DNA of 64,000 bases from Lunularia cruciata (lineage: Eukaryota > Streptophyta > Marchantiopsida > Lunulariales > Lunulariaceae), in assembly GCA_948567375.1 (NCBI GenBank), contig OX419759.1, positions 32,837,493 through 32,901,492 of the forward strand, written 5' to 3'. The notes beneath the pieces are model-generated. The model did no database searches. It worked only from the letters and a program-made list of their open reading frames with translations, and had not been told where the DNA came from. Every line of letters begins with the position of its first letter. Within the stretch, counting starts at the first letter, position 1. Of the stretch, positions 10,896 through 22,599 are shown in pieces. The position numbers and the translations under genes are program-made.

Positions 10896-10993
10896 TGCAT
10901 AATAGTGAGTATTATACATATTATAAGGAGTATTTTGTTTCATCTTACACATAGTACAATGTTGTTTTTGGCACAATGCCGAAGAGTATAGAA

Positions 10994-11121
10994 AGGTCAT
11001 AACTCAATTACTTTGATGCATGAGAGAGAGAAATGAGAGAGCAACAAAGAGTACAAAAGGTCATAACTCAACTATTTTGATGCACAAGGGAGAGAAATGA
11101 CGGAGCATAAAGAGAGGGGAG
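10994..11121. repeat. 64-bp tandem duplication
   Basis: Two adjacent diverged units begin with aggtcataactcaa at 10994 and 11058 and contain tttgatgca and gagagaaatga. They end next to the solo LTR at 11128. No coding content. Confidence 0.75.
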
Positions 11122-11127
11122 GGAGAG

Positions 11128-11880
11128 TGTAATACAAATAGCTAGACATATCATCTAGAGTTGAAAATTGGTTTGGTAACTTTTGGAAGGATGTTATGTA
11201 TGATGGGCTAGGTAGATCAGATAAAGATGTCACCAAAAGAGTACTACTAATAATAGGGAAGAGCCAAAAATAGCTTGAATTTGTAATACCAAAAGCTAGA
11301 TGTATTATCTAGAGGTGGAAATTGGCTTTGTAACATCTAGAAGGATGATATGTATGATGGCTAGGTAGACCAAATAGAGGTGTTACCAAAAGAGGTCTTC
11401 TACTAGTAGTGCAAGAGCCAAAAATAGCCTAGAAAACACTTCATAGCTAATTTTGGAGGCCTAAACAGATGAATTAGACCTGAAAATGTGTAGACTCCCC
11501 CACCCTACAACAAAGGAAAGGCTAGTCTTCCCTCTCCCAAGTTATCTCATCAAGAGCTTTCCAACGATATCTCACCCATGCAATTTGGAGATTCTTACAA
11601 GAAAATTCTCTAAAGATTCTCTTTGATCAAAGATAGTTTGACCAACCAGATAGGATCAGAATTGACAGGTCATTCATGCATGCAACCAATCTAAGTGCAA
11701 AGCTTGCTTACATATCACCAATCCATGTATCTGATCCAAGGGTGGAGCTTCCTTAGGAGGAATCCTCTTTGTTATATAATACAATCAAGGTGTTCCTTTG
11801 GAGCATTGGAAGTTGAGTGTGAAATTGTGTGTTTCTTCTTTTGTGTTTCTCTTCAATTCTCCTATCCTCGATAGATTACA
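11128..11880 (+). repeat. Solo LTR of gypsy family A (long form)
   Basis: The block begins TGTAATAC and ends GATTACA, and matches the 737-bp LTR of the element at 15334. It has the two internal ~155-bp repeat units (second unit from about 11287). No primer-binding site follows, so it is a solo LTR. The flanks gagag (11123-11127) and aagag (11881-11885) match at four of five positions, a probable decayed target duplication. Confidence 0.8.
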
Positions 11881-12136
11881 AAGAGAGAGTTTTGGAAATC
11901 TCATCCGCATATATCACATGAGTGAATAATAGATTTTAATCATTTTTTAATCTTGATTTCATTGATATCTAGATTGAAGACTATGGAGAAGAGAAGAAAG
12001 TTATGAAGATTTATAGGGTTTAAAGTGATTATTTTACTTTGAGAAGGGTGTGTTCAAAATTTAAATTTAAATTTTCTTAATATTCATATTTTATTTTTAT
12101 CTTAATATATGTTTAAAAATGGTCAATCAAAGGATA

Positions 12137-13937
12137 GAGGAAGCATGTGTAATATCAAGAAAGTAAATGTCAATCCCAAGTGCCAAATGTTGATATGGTC
12201 ACTCTTCTCACATGAGCATCCCAAGTGGTCCAATCATATTCCTTGTGCATCTTTCCCACATGCGTCTTTGCCCCTTGTGAAATAAAGCACTAATGACACA
12301 CCGGACATGGTATATCTCAAGTCGCTCTGGGCAGTCCTACATAGGGAAGTGTAGCCATGGTTAGTACAAGAATAATGATAGTAATGCATGATGCCCTTCT
12401 ATGCATCTTGCCATACTTGAAAAAATACAACACCTCATATCCCAACTCATATGAGTAAACGCTATTTCTCCAAATCCTTAAAATTACAAACTCTCATAAC
12501 TTTCAAATCCCATCTCAAGAATTTTAAACTCATGTGAGGCAAGTGACCACATAGACAATGATGGCACTTGAGATTATGCATGCTTTCTCTATCCTTTCAT
12601 TGATTGTTCCAAGGATATTGATCAAGTTGTGAGAGTGGTTAGCATCTCAAGTAGGTTATATTTTGGGGTTATTTGAAACTAGTTTTCCATGTCCATGCCT
12701 ATTTCATAGGCTACTCCATACACTCCATGATGAGGCTAAACAAGACTTTTTCCTACCACTTGATCATTGGACACATGATCCCTTGGATGAGTTAGCATGG
12801 TTCTTATTCCTCTCATTTCTCAATGGTGTCTTTGTTATGCTAGAGAGGGACTTGCGGAGCATAGAGAGGTGGCAACTAGATTTTATTTATTCCAAGAAGT
12901 GGATTAGGCTACCCTACAAGAAGAATTGGTTAGAGCTACATGTTTTAGGAGACAAGTTATGCCACAAGGTACCACAAAGTTTGCTCAATTATGATGATAT
13001 AGATATTGGATCATGTGGGAGTTTAGTAGAACAACACAAAGGTTACACCCTTTGTCTACTGCTAGTTCCACTAAGGAGACTACCTCTTCCTTATGCTCAA
13101 TAAATCCCATGGAAAGAGAGAGAGTACCATTAGAGTTCTTGGCCTATCAGCCTAAGTAGCTTTTATGTCTTGATAGGTTACTTTTGCACAAGCATTATGC
13201 ACTACCCCTTGTCTCTTCTCAAGAAGCTTGTCAAGGATAGAATTTTTTTTGAGAAATTGCTCTCAAGCATATGATCCTTCAATAGTTTAACAAGTTTGTT
13301 TTAGGTGGCTACAATAGTAGCAAGGGGAGATATTCCTATGTTAATTAGTTGGGTGTTTGGTGCTAGTTGACTTCTCACAATGGAGAAGGACACATAAGGC
13401 ATTAGTTTGATTATTATTGGAGAGATCTTTTTGCACTTGGTTAGCTACACCACTGTCCTTCAACATCATTCTCACTTCCAAGAGCACCTTAGTCCACATC
13501 ACTTTGGAGTAGCTATACTTGGAGGTTCCAAGGCTATATCTTTATCAAGGCCCTCCTAGATATCCATCCGGAGTGGCTCATCTTACAAGTGGATGTTGAG
13601 AATGCTTTTAATAGCATCTCTTAGATATACATCTTTAAAGAGCTTAGGGAGGCTGGTGGATCCTTGGCAAGTGTTGTTCCTTTTGTGCGGTATTCTATGG
13701 CTTTCTTGCTTCCTTTTATTACCAACATGGTTGGTCATAGGCGGGAGTCACCATCTTGGAGTCAATTATCAATACAAAACAAGGAGATCCTTTAGGGAGA
13801 CCTTTGTTTCCATGGTTCCCTTTAGAGCTATCTTAATTACTACTTTGGCGATGCCAAGTTTTGTATTGCCCTCCTTGGTAGATGATACGCACATTGTGTG
13901 CCCGGACATCAAATTGTGCAAGCCTTCAATCACTTGA
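12137..13937 (+). mobile_element. Non-LTR copy with a 5' inversion (copy 4), degenerate
   Basis: From about 12540 to 13937 the plus strand resembles copy 1 read 5' to 3' (LFETSFPCP, DDEAKQDFF-like, VDVENAFN, LVDDTHIV). The part from 12137 to about 12530 carries the zinc-finger and leader region in the opposite orientation. The inverted part has its 5'-most sequence at the junction and overlaps the direct part by roughly 50 bp. This is the geometry of 5' inversion by twin priming. The copy is cut at 13937 by the LTR of an old gypsy A element. The knuckle/endonuclease copy at 28795 might be its displaced 3' part, but the middle of the protein is missing. Confidence 0.65.
12663..13103 (+). pseudogene. 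N-terminal/linker region of the non-LTR protein, copy 4
   Basis: This is an open stretch of 146 codons corresponding to the segment after the zinc finger in copy 1 (SFPCPCLFHRL, VFVMLERDL, LVEQHKGYTLCL). It lacks the finger, which lies inverted upstream, and has no natural start. It is a remnant, not a gene. Confidence 0.6.
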
Positions 13938-15333
13938 TGTAATATCATTAGCTAAACATATTTTTTAGATGTGAAAATTAAATTTTTAATATCTAGAAGG
14001 ATATTATATATTATGGTTTAATTATATTAGATAGAGGTGTCACCAAAAAAGTACTTCCACTAATATGGTAGAGGCCAAAAAGACCTTGAAAACTTAAAAG
14101 CCAATTTTGGAGACCTGAACAAATGAATTAGATCTCAAAAATGAAATTTTCTCCTCTCCCTTGGGCAAGAAAAGGTATTGTTCTTTCTCCCTCTCCTCCC
14201 TCCTCCTCCTTGTTTTGTCTCTTTGAGAGCTTTCTAATTGCACTTCACTCATGATGTTTTGAGCTTTTGTATAAAGATCCCCTAAAGATTATCTTTGGTC
14301 AAACTTGTTTGACCAACCAGATAGGACAAGGATTGACATGTCACCAATCCATACAACTAATCTAAGGGTGGAGCTTGTTGATATATCACCAATCCATGTA
14401 TTTGATCCAAGGGTAGAGCTTGTTGACATGTCAACAATCTATGTATCTGATCCATGGATTGAGTGGATCCTCTTTGCCGTATAATAAAGACAAGGTGCTC
14501 CTTTGGTGCATCAGAGTATTGAGTTTCTTCTCTTGGGGGTTTTCTTGTCCTCATAAGATTATAATGGTGTCACAGCATTTGTTTTAATCCAAGAGAGTGG
14601 ATCAGCCCTCTTGGAGGAACACGAGTTATTAAGACTAAGTAATTTTGAGGAGAGAAAATATAGTGCAATCAATAGATTGAGGTGTTTTAGAAAGAGGATA
14701 GGATAGATGCTCCTAAAGGTAAATTTCTTATACCACACTTTCTATTATTGAATCCATTCCATATCAAGAGTATGTACATCTAGCGTGAGCAAGTGAGAGT
14801 ATATCTCATTTACCATTTGGAGTAGAGTTCATGGACATAGTGATGAATTTGCCAAACTTGATGATTCTACCTCTGGTGATATATGATTGAGAGTGAGATT
14901 TGATAATTTACATTTGTTATGATGCAATGGATATGAATATACCAAATCCCTTTCTTTTCAACACTCAAGAACAAATCGTTTCTCTAGTTAGACCAAAAGT
15001 GATGTTTAGGGATTTTGGAGTCTATAATTTAATGAGGAATATTATCAATAAGTGATAGTCTTCAAGTTCCAATGGTAGTCCCAAATTATTGGTGCCTCTT
15101 CTTGGGTGATCATATTAATGTTCTATTGATGTAGAAAGTAGTGATTGATCATTGTCATGTGTACTTATCATGGAGCTGTAGTTGTAGGATCTGATGCAAG
15201 GGGATATTGAATGAGTTTTGGAAAATAAAGATGACAATGGAGGCATTGCAAAGTCAAGTATATACTTTCAAGAATGGTCAAGTAATGCAAGAAGAAGAAC
15301 CATCCCAAAACCCAATACCAATGGCTAAAGTCC
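13938..15333 (+). mobile_element. Old gypsy A element, 5' part (LTR, PBS, start of gag)
   Basis: The 626-bp LTR runs 13938-14563 (TGTAATATCA to GATTATA) and has only one copy of the ~155-bp unit that is doubled in the younger LTRs. A primer-binding site, tggtgtcacagc, follows at 14565-14576 (a decayed initiator tRNA-Met site). The gag start region then runs to 15333, where it stops at the position equivalent to about 16838 of the younger element. It is broken by the LTR at 15334. A later segment of a similar old copy resumes at 27172. Confidence 0.8.
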
Positions 15334-16070
15334 TGTAATACCAAGAGTTAGCCATATGATCTAGATGTGAAATTTGGTTTGGTAACATCTAGAATGATGT
15401 TATACATGATGGTCAAAATAGATCAGATAGAAGTATCACCAAAAGAGTACTTCTACTAATAGGGCAGAAACCAAAATAGACTTGAAAACCTTAGAACCAA
15501 TAGCTAGACATATGATTTAAAGGTGAGAATTGGGTTGGTAACATCTGGAAGGATGTTATACATGATGTACTAAACAGATCAGAAAGAGGTATCACCAAAA
15601 GAGGACTTCTACTAATAGAGTAGGAACCGAAATATGCCTGAAACTTTGAAGGCAATTTCGGAGGCCTAAACGGATGAATTAGGACTTGAAATGTGCTGAT
15701 TCCTCTCCCAACAGCTGAAGGGCTAGCCTTCCCTCCCCCTTGCTTTGTCTCGTCTAGAGCTTTCCAACGGTACCTTACTCACGTGATTCTAAGATTCCTA
15801 CAAGAAGATTCCCTAAAAGATTCCCTCCGATCAAAGCTTGTTTGACCAACCAGATAGCACCTAGACCAAACAGGTCACCCATCCAAGTAAGTAATCCAAG
15901 GGTGGAGCTTGCTGACATGTCACCTATCTGTGTCCCTAATCCTATGGTGGAGCTTCCTTGGAAGAGATCCTCTTTGTCTATATAATAAAGAGAAGGTGCT
16001 CCCTTGGGGCATCAAATGTTTGAGTGTGCAATCTGTGTTTTCTCTCTTCTCTTGTCCTCGGAGTATTACA
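15334..16070 (+). repeat. 5' LTR of element A
   Basis: 737 bp, TG...CA type (TGTAATACC to GTATTACA). The first ~310 bp consist of two diverged tandem units (about 15340-15490 and 15494-15650), each containing tttggtaacatct and tatcaccaaaagag-like words. A TATA-like sequence, TATATAAT, at 15979-15986 is a plausible promoter core. Confidence 0.9.
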
Positions 16071-16071
16071 A

Positions 16072-16083
16072 TGGTATCAGAGC
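16072..16083 (+). promoter_or_regulatory. Primer-binding site for initiator tRNA-Met
   Basis: The sequence tggtatcagagc lies one base after the 5' LTR. It is the standard plant retrotransposon site complementary to the 3' end of initiator methionine tRNA. Confidence 0.93.
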
Positions 16084-16210
16084 GAGTGTTCTAGTCCAAG
16101 AGAGTGGATCACCCCTCTTGGAATAGCACGAACTACTAAAACTAAGTAATTTGAGGTGGAGAACATAGAGTAACCGCTAGACTTAGGAAGGACTTTAGAG
16201 AGCGGATAGG

Positions 16211-17760
16211 ATGGATGCGCCGGGGGGACAATTTCCCGCACCTAGCTTTCCATTCTCAAACCCATTCCACATCAAGGTTATGTACATCCAGCGTGAGCAG
16301 ATGAGAGTATTGCTAGTTTATCACTTTGGTGCGGAATTCATGGACAGAGTGATGAACTCACCAAACCCGGTGATTCTACCTGTGGTGATATATGACAGAG
16401 AGTGGGATTTGACGATCTACATTCTATTATGATAATATGGATATGAATGTCCCAAATCCTCTCCCTTTCAACACTCAAGTAGAAATCCGTTATGTAGTGA
16501 AAGTGATGTTTAGAGATTTTGTGGTTAGGAATTTTGGTGAGGAGTATTATCAACGAGTGATAGCTTCTGAGGTCCCAATGGTAGTTCCGATAGTTTTTGC
16601 GCCTTCTAGAGTGATTATATTGACTCTGTATTGAAGTAGACATTAGCAATTGGGTGTTGCAGGAACCATGGATCCGCAGTTGCAAGAGCTGGTGCAAGGA
16701 ATGCAAGGGATGTTGAATGAATTTTGAGAGATTAAGATGACCATGGAGACATTACAAAGTCAAGTGCAGATCCTCAAGAACGATCAAGCCATGCAAGAAG
16801 AAGAGCCATCTCAAAACCCAGTACCTGCGACTGAAGTACTTGGAGAAGCACCCGTGCCTACAAACCCTATCAACAATGAAGCCACATTGCTACTCCGGAT
16901 GAAGAAGACCTGCAACATCGAGCCTTACAAAGGGCAGCGTACGATGGGAGTAGTGGAGAATTGGATCTCAAGAATGAATCGATATTTTTGATTGTTCTCA
17001 ACAGAGATCACAGAGCATGCTGCAGGCATGTTTGCATGTGGGTACTTGACCGATAAAGCCCTCACATGGTATGATGCTTGGGAACGATCCATGCTGGCAG
17101 AGAGAAGGGAGGTCACATGGACAGAAATGCAAGAAGGACTGCTGAAGAATTTCCAATCGGTGGATTTTGTGCATATGGCTCGAACCTGACTATGGGGATT
17201 GAGACAGAAGAATAGTGTACAAGAGTATGTGGAGGCATTTCTGGATCTACAAATCGCAATTACCAACATGAGTCCAGCAGAGGCTCTTGACAATTTCAAA
17301 CGAGGGTTGAAAGAGCGGATTTGCCAAGAAGTCATGGTGCAAAACCCTCACACGGTATTTGAAGCTATTGCTTGTGCGCAGAGAATAGCCGGAGCATTAG
17401 GTGGAGGTGAAGGAGTAGTTCCACCTCACATTATTGGGCAGAAATGCCACACATGGGTGGACCAGTACCGATGGAATTGGGCAACCTTTGATTCCGGGAT
17501 TGAGGAGCACGGCCGCTTCAAGGGGAGCGGGGACTGGTAGAAGAACGAAGAGATGGAGTCCCACGAGGAGAAGGGACTCGAAGAGAACAACGCCATTGTT
17601 ACAATTGTGGTTGTATTGGGCACATATCTACCAATTGTTGCACTCGTTTCCCTAGAGGCCCTCGGCCTTTGTACAGGCGATCTTTGAACAACATGGAGAG
17701 GCACATTGAAGAGGAGGAGGTGGAAACCACTTTGGAAAACAAAGATCGCCAATAAATGTA
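16211..17760 (+). pseudogene. gag of element A, multiply interrupted
   Basis: The frame opens with MDAPGGQFPAPSFPF at 16211 and continues, with one early frame change and several in-frame stops (for example at the TGA codons near 16725, 16989 and 17187), through a capsid-like region (MVENWI-type and EVTWTEMQEGLLKNFQ, VQEYVEAFLDLQ). It ends with a CCHC knuckle at 17597-17638 (CYNCGCIGHISTNC). The knuckle lies in a different frame from the capsid part. Several stops look like Trp codons (TGG) turned into TGA. It would have formed the particle coat; it cannot be translated intact. Confidence 0.8.
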
Positions 17761-17820
17761 CCTCGCGGCCTTACTGGCTCAATAAGGAAGCAGAGAAGCG
17801 AGGGAAGGAAGAAGAATAAT

Positions 17821-18093
17821 GTGCAAAGATCCCAAAAGGCAACCTCACAATTGATTGTCGTGAATGGAATCCTAGAAGGTAATCAAGTGAGAGTATTAAT
17901 AGATCCGGGAGCAATAAAGAATTTCTTGTCTTGCTATGTTGCAATAAGCTTGGGAATGGATCTAGAGAGAGATGGAAGTGAAGAAGTAGAGTTATCAAAT
18001 GGGCAAACAAAGAGGATTGAATCATTACCTAGACAGGTAACCCTCTCTATAGGAGAATATCAAGAAGCAATTGAGTGGCAAGTGATCAGTTAG
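17821..18093 (+). pseudogene. Aspartic protease region of element A
   Basis: This is a 90-codon open piece with the retropepsin-like core VRVLIDPGAIKNFLS. The family motif is D-(S/T)-G; here the middle residue is proline, so the active site is probably damaged. The following ILGMPWM block lies in another frame (from 18075), so protease and reverse transcriptase are now separated by a frameshift. Confidence 0.75.
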
Positions 18094-20447
18094 CCCGTTA
18101 TGATGCAATTTTAGGCATGCCATGGATGGAGCAGTACAACCCAATGGTGGATTGGAGGAAGAAAGTAGTGAGAACCCACCAATGGTCAATCATTGGGGTT
18201 AAAGAAAAATCACACAGGCAGAAACTGCCTCTATATGTTGTAGGGATGACAACTGTCTGTAAGACCGATAGATTTTTTATGGGTCTAATAAGAGAAGTCC
18301 AGAGTGCGCAACTCATTGGACAAATTCCTAAGAAATTGAAAGATGTGGTGGATGAGTTTCAAAATGTCTTTCTCAATGATCTACCCTTAGGATTACCACC
18401 TAAAAGGCGAGTAGATCACAAAATAGAGACACTCCCGAGGAAGACACCTCCTTGTAAGGCCCCATATCGTCTATCACCTCATGAGTTGGAGGAGTGTAAG
18501 ACTCAAATTGAGGAGATGCTACAGAAAGGGTTCATCCAACCTAGCGTATCACCATATGGGGCCTCTGTCTTGTTTGTGAAGAAGAAGGATGGTACAATGC
18601 GTATGTGCATTGACTATCGGGGTCTCAATCAGCAAACAGTGAAGAACAAATACCCCTTACCTTGCATGGATGACCTGTTTGATCAACTCCATGGAGCAAG
18701 ATACTTCACCAAACTCGACTTGCGGAGCGGTTACAATCAAATCCGAATTGCAGAGGAGGATGTGTACAAAACTGCCTTTCGAACCAAGTATGGCCACTTT
18801 GAGTATCTTGTGATGCCTTTTGGCCTCACCAATGCGCCTACCACTTTCATGAGCCTAATGAATGACATATTTTGTCCATACTTGGATAAGTCTGTTATCG
18901 TCTTCTTGGATGATATCTTAGTATATAGTAGCACGATGACAGAACACAAACAACATCTATGAGAGGTCCTCCAGATTTTAAGACAGAATCAGTTGTATGC
19001 CAAAATCTCAAAGTGTGAGTTTAGCAAGTCTGAAGTAGACTACTTAGGGCATAGAGTAAGTGCAGAGGGCCTTCAAGTATTGACAGATAAAATAGAGGTC
19101 ATTCAAAAATGGAGTGCCCCAAAAGATGAAACTCAACTTAAGAGCTTCTTGGGGTTGACGGGATTCTATCGTAGATTTGTCAAGGATTTCTCCAAGGTTG
19201 CACAGCCTTTAACGACACTACTTGGCAAGGGGAAGAAGTGGACATGGGGAATTGCACAAGAGTTGGCCTTTCAAGAATTGAAGGCCGCTTTGCTACATGC
19301 ACCAATCTTGAAGTGGTATGACCCAAAACGTCCAATCAAGTTGGCTACGGATGCATTAGGCGTAGCAATAGGAGCAGTCCTACAACAAGAGTGGCATGAT
19401 GGATGGCATCCAATTGCATATTTCTCTCGAAAGTTGTTACCGGCAGAGCGTAACTACCACACCATAGAACAAGAAGAGTTGGCCATCATTCTAGCAACCA
19501 AGCATTGGAAGCACTACCTGGGCGAGAAGGCATTTGTAGTAGAGACAGACCACAAACCTCTAATCTACCTCAAGATGCAGAAGGATCTATCTCGTTGCCA
19601 AATTTGGTGGGCCAAGTGGCAACAACGCTTCAACATGACAATCACCTAGATGGAAGGTAAGAAGCAACTTGCAGATGCATTCACCCGCATGCCAATGGCC
19701 AACAACTTGGTGGCAAAGGTTAAGATTAACCCTGAATTCTGGCAAGAGATTCTAGCTGCTACAAAAACTGATCCACAGATTGTAGAAGCGCAATTGTCCA
19801 AAGGTATCACCAACACCCAAGGACTCACCTTTTGGGAGGGCCGATTGTGGATCCCAAATGTCTCAAAATTACGCACCATTATTCTAGCGGAATGTCATGA
19901 TTTGGCCATTGCAGCTCATGTCGGAGTGGACAAGACCTTGGAGGCAGTCAAGCGCCATTACTATTGGCCCAAGATGAGCAACAACGTGATGGACTATGTG
20001 CGTAGCTGCCTACTTTATCAACAGAACAAAGCTTCTAATCAAGCTCCTGCAGGGCTCCTTCAACCTCTCCCCACTCCTACCCAACGTTGGGAACAAGTGA
20101 GTATGGATCTCATTTGTGAATTACCCAAGACCACCTCAGGGTTTGACTCCATTGTGGTCTTTGTGGACCGGCTCAGCAAAATGATTCATGTACGCCCTAC
20201 CACCAAGGAGGTGACCGCTCCACAACTAGCTCAACTATACTTAGATGCAGTCTTTGCTCACCATGGCTTGTCTAGAGTACTCATCACCGATAGAGGCACC
20301 CAATTCACCAATTTGTTTTGGCGAACACTCTTTGGTTTCTTCAAAACCAAGTTGGCCATGTCTACAGCTTACCACCCACAAATAGATGGCCAAACAGAGT
20401 GGGCTAATCGCACGATTGAAGACATGTTACGCGGCTTTACCTTTTGA
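18075..20447 (+). pseudogene. Reverse transcriptase, RNase H and integrase of element A
   Basis: One frame is interrupted by a TGA at 18960-18962 and a TAG at 19647-19649. Reverse transcriptase blocks include [30 protein letters not shown] and VIVFLDDIL (catalytic DD). RNase H shows [13 protein letters not shown]. Integrase has the H-H part AAHVGVDKTL but CLLY in place of CxxC, so the zinc site has lost a cysteine. The DD(35)E acidic residues are visible in MDLIC, ITDRGTQF and the E of QTEWANR. The frame ends at 20447 after MLRGF, where a frameshift leads into the next piece. The stops fit Arg CGA to TGA and Trp TGG to TAG changes. Confidence 0.9.
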
Positions 20448-21180
20448 AGAGCAAGAGAGATGGGACACCCTACTACCGTTGGTGGAATTCGCTTACAACA
20501 ATTCAGTGAATGCCTCCACCCAGGTCACTCCATTCTTCCTTATGTATGGTGAGCATCCCTTCACACCTTCTAGCTTGATGAAGATCCGTCCAGTGACTAC
20601 CAAGGTTGATGCAGTCAACACATTTGTTTCGAGAATCCAACAAGGTGTGGAGAGCGCCAAGCACAAGTTACAGATTGCGCAAAATCGACAAAAGCAATAT
20701 GCTGATGCATACCGTTGGCACATGGAGTTCAATGTTGGGGATCACGTGTGGCTATCGACAACCAACCTCACATTAGTTGGATCTCGTAAGCTCAGACCTC
20801 ATTTTATTGGGCCTTTCTCGATTCTTCGTTGCATCGGCACTGTGGTCTATCACCTTGAGCTACCACCACACATGAAGATCCATCCAGTGTTCCATGTCTC
20901 CCTATTATGCAGATATGCTCCCCAATCAGGCCAAGGTACTTCCTTACATGACATTCGACCTTGTCCGACAGTCATTGATGGCATAGAGGAATATGAAGTG
21001 GAGCGGCTTCTCCAAAAGCGCATGCGTGGTACTCGCCATCCGCGGGTGGAATATCTAGTACAATGGAAAGGTTACCCCCTTTATGAAGCAACCTGGGAAC
21101 CCGCTGCCAATTTGGCACATGCACCGGTGTTGGTGCAAGCATTTGAGCAACAATTGCACAACGAGGACGTTGTGTCTTAA
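20440..21180 (+). pseudogene. Integrase C-terminus and chromodomain of element A
   Basis: This continues the polyprotein in the +1-shifted frame: LPLVEFAYNN, FFLMYGEHP and a GPF-type integrase tail (RPHFIGPFSIL). It ends in a chromodomain (EEYEVERLLQ, VEYLVQWKGYP, ATWEP) that marks the element as a chromovirus. Chromodomains of this type direct integration toward marked chromatin (family knowledge). The stop codon at 21178-21180 is directly followed by the polypurine tract. Confidence 0.88.
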
Positions 21181-21191
21181 AAGGAGGGAGG
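21179..21191 (+). promoter_or_regulatory. Polypurine tract of element A
   Basis: The sequence aaaaggagggagg lies two bases before the 3' LTR. It primes plus-strand cDNA in LTR retrotransposons. Confidence 0.8.
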
Positions 21192-21193
21192 TC

Positions 21194-21933
21194 TATAATA
21201 CCAAGGGTTAGCCACATGATCTAGATGTGAAATTTGGTTTGGTAACATCTAGAATGATGTTATATATGATGGTCAAAATAGATCAGATAGAAGTATCACC
21301 AAAAGAGTACTTCTACTAATAGGGCAAAAACCAAAATAGACTTGAGAACCTTAGAACCAATAGCTAGACATATGATTTAAAGGTGAGAATTGGTTTGGTA
21401 ACATCTGGAAGGATGTAACACATGATGGACTAAATAGATCAGAAAGAGGTATCACCAAAAGGGGACTTTTACTAATAGAGTAGGAACCGAAATATGCCTG
21501 AAATATTTGAAGGCAATTTTGGAGGCCTAAACGGATGAATTAGGACTTGAAAATGTGCTGATCCCTCTCCCAACAGATGAAAGGCTGGCCTTCCCTCCCC
21601 CCTTGCTTTGTCTCGTCAAGAGCTTTCCAACGGTACCTTACTCACATGATTCTAAGATTCCTACAAGAAGATTCCCTAAAAGATTCCCTTCGGTCAAAGC
21701 TTGTTTGACCAACCAGATAGCACCTAGACCAGACAGGTCACCCATCCAAGTAAGTAATCCAAGGGTGGAGCTTGCTGACATGTCACCTATCTGTATCCCT
21801 AATCCTATGGTGGAGCTTCCTTGGAAGAGATCCTCTTTGTCTATATAATAAAGAGAAGGTGTTCCCTTGGGGCATCGAATGTTTGAGTGTGCAATCTGTG
21901 TTTTCTCTCTTCTCTTGTCCTCAGAGTATTACA
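21194..21933 (+). repeat. 3' LTR of element A
   Basis: 740 bp, colinear with the 5' LTR including both internal units. The first dinucleotide reads TA rather than TG. It ends GTATTACA and abuts the middle of a family B LTR at 21934. Confidence 0.9.
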
Positions 21934-22181
21934 CTTAGCTTACACGCCAAAGTAGACGGCTTCTAGAAGGAAGCTTCTTGAGAAGCTTCCTAGTTAACTT
22001 GGCTTGCACTCTAAGAAAGCGGCTTGAGGAAGCTTCTTGAGAAGCTTCTCAACGGCCTTGTATGTTACCCATAAATACCAAAGCCAAAGCTCATGCTAGG
22101 CATTTGGAGTTTTCACTCATTCAAGTGTCCCAATGTGAGTTTCCATTCTCCTATTTCTCTCCTCGGATTCGGTCTTTTACA
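21934..22181 (+). repeat. 5' LTR of B1, missing its first part
   Basis: It corresponds to the 3' ~250 bp of the 426-bp B LTR and ends GGTCTTTTACA. Its 5' part is absent because element A's 3' LTR begins the junction. It contains GAAGCTTC palindromes and the conserved ataaataccaaagcc TATA region. Confidence 0.85.
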
Positions 22182-22599
22182 TTGGTATAAGAGCGGGAAT
22201 GGGATGGATGGAATTTATGGACCACCAAATCCACTTCCACCAAACCATTAGGATTTTTGCATCCAAATACTACCCAAGCATCATTTCACATAGTTCATCA
22301 CCTTGCACTTTGGACAAGATTTTATGCATATGATCACCATATCTGAGGAACCCTTGGTGCTTCCGGTTGTAACTTATGGAGAACGGTGGACGTGTTGTTT
22401 CTATGTATTAATAAATTAGATAGATTGGGAGTAGTGTGATAGAGGAGCAACCGTGGCGGCAATACTTGATGTTATCCTTGCTATGCAACAACAAATTGAG
22501 CACCTTACTCAATTGTTGGATGAATGAGATCTTTGACGACAAGAGCAGGTGGAGAGAGTACCAATTTGAGAAGGAGAAGATCGGATTAGATTCCCTAAA

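Larger units (their letters stand above)
15334..21933 (+). mobile_element. Complete but inactivated Ty3/gypsy chromovirus-type element, family A
   Basis: The element has a 5' LTR, PBS, gag with CCHC knuckle, protease, reverse transcriptase, RNase H, integrase, chromodomain, polypurine tract and 3' LTR, in the order typical of plant chromoviruses (6.6 kb). The two LTRs differ by roughly 5% over the first ~325 bp by eye, so insertion was not very recent. Several stop codons and at least three frame changes disable it. The flanking pentamers (agtcc on the left, cttag on the right) do not match, and the flanks belong to different repeats, so the element is probably a recombinant of two insertions. 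Confidence 0.92.
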
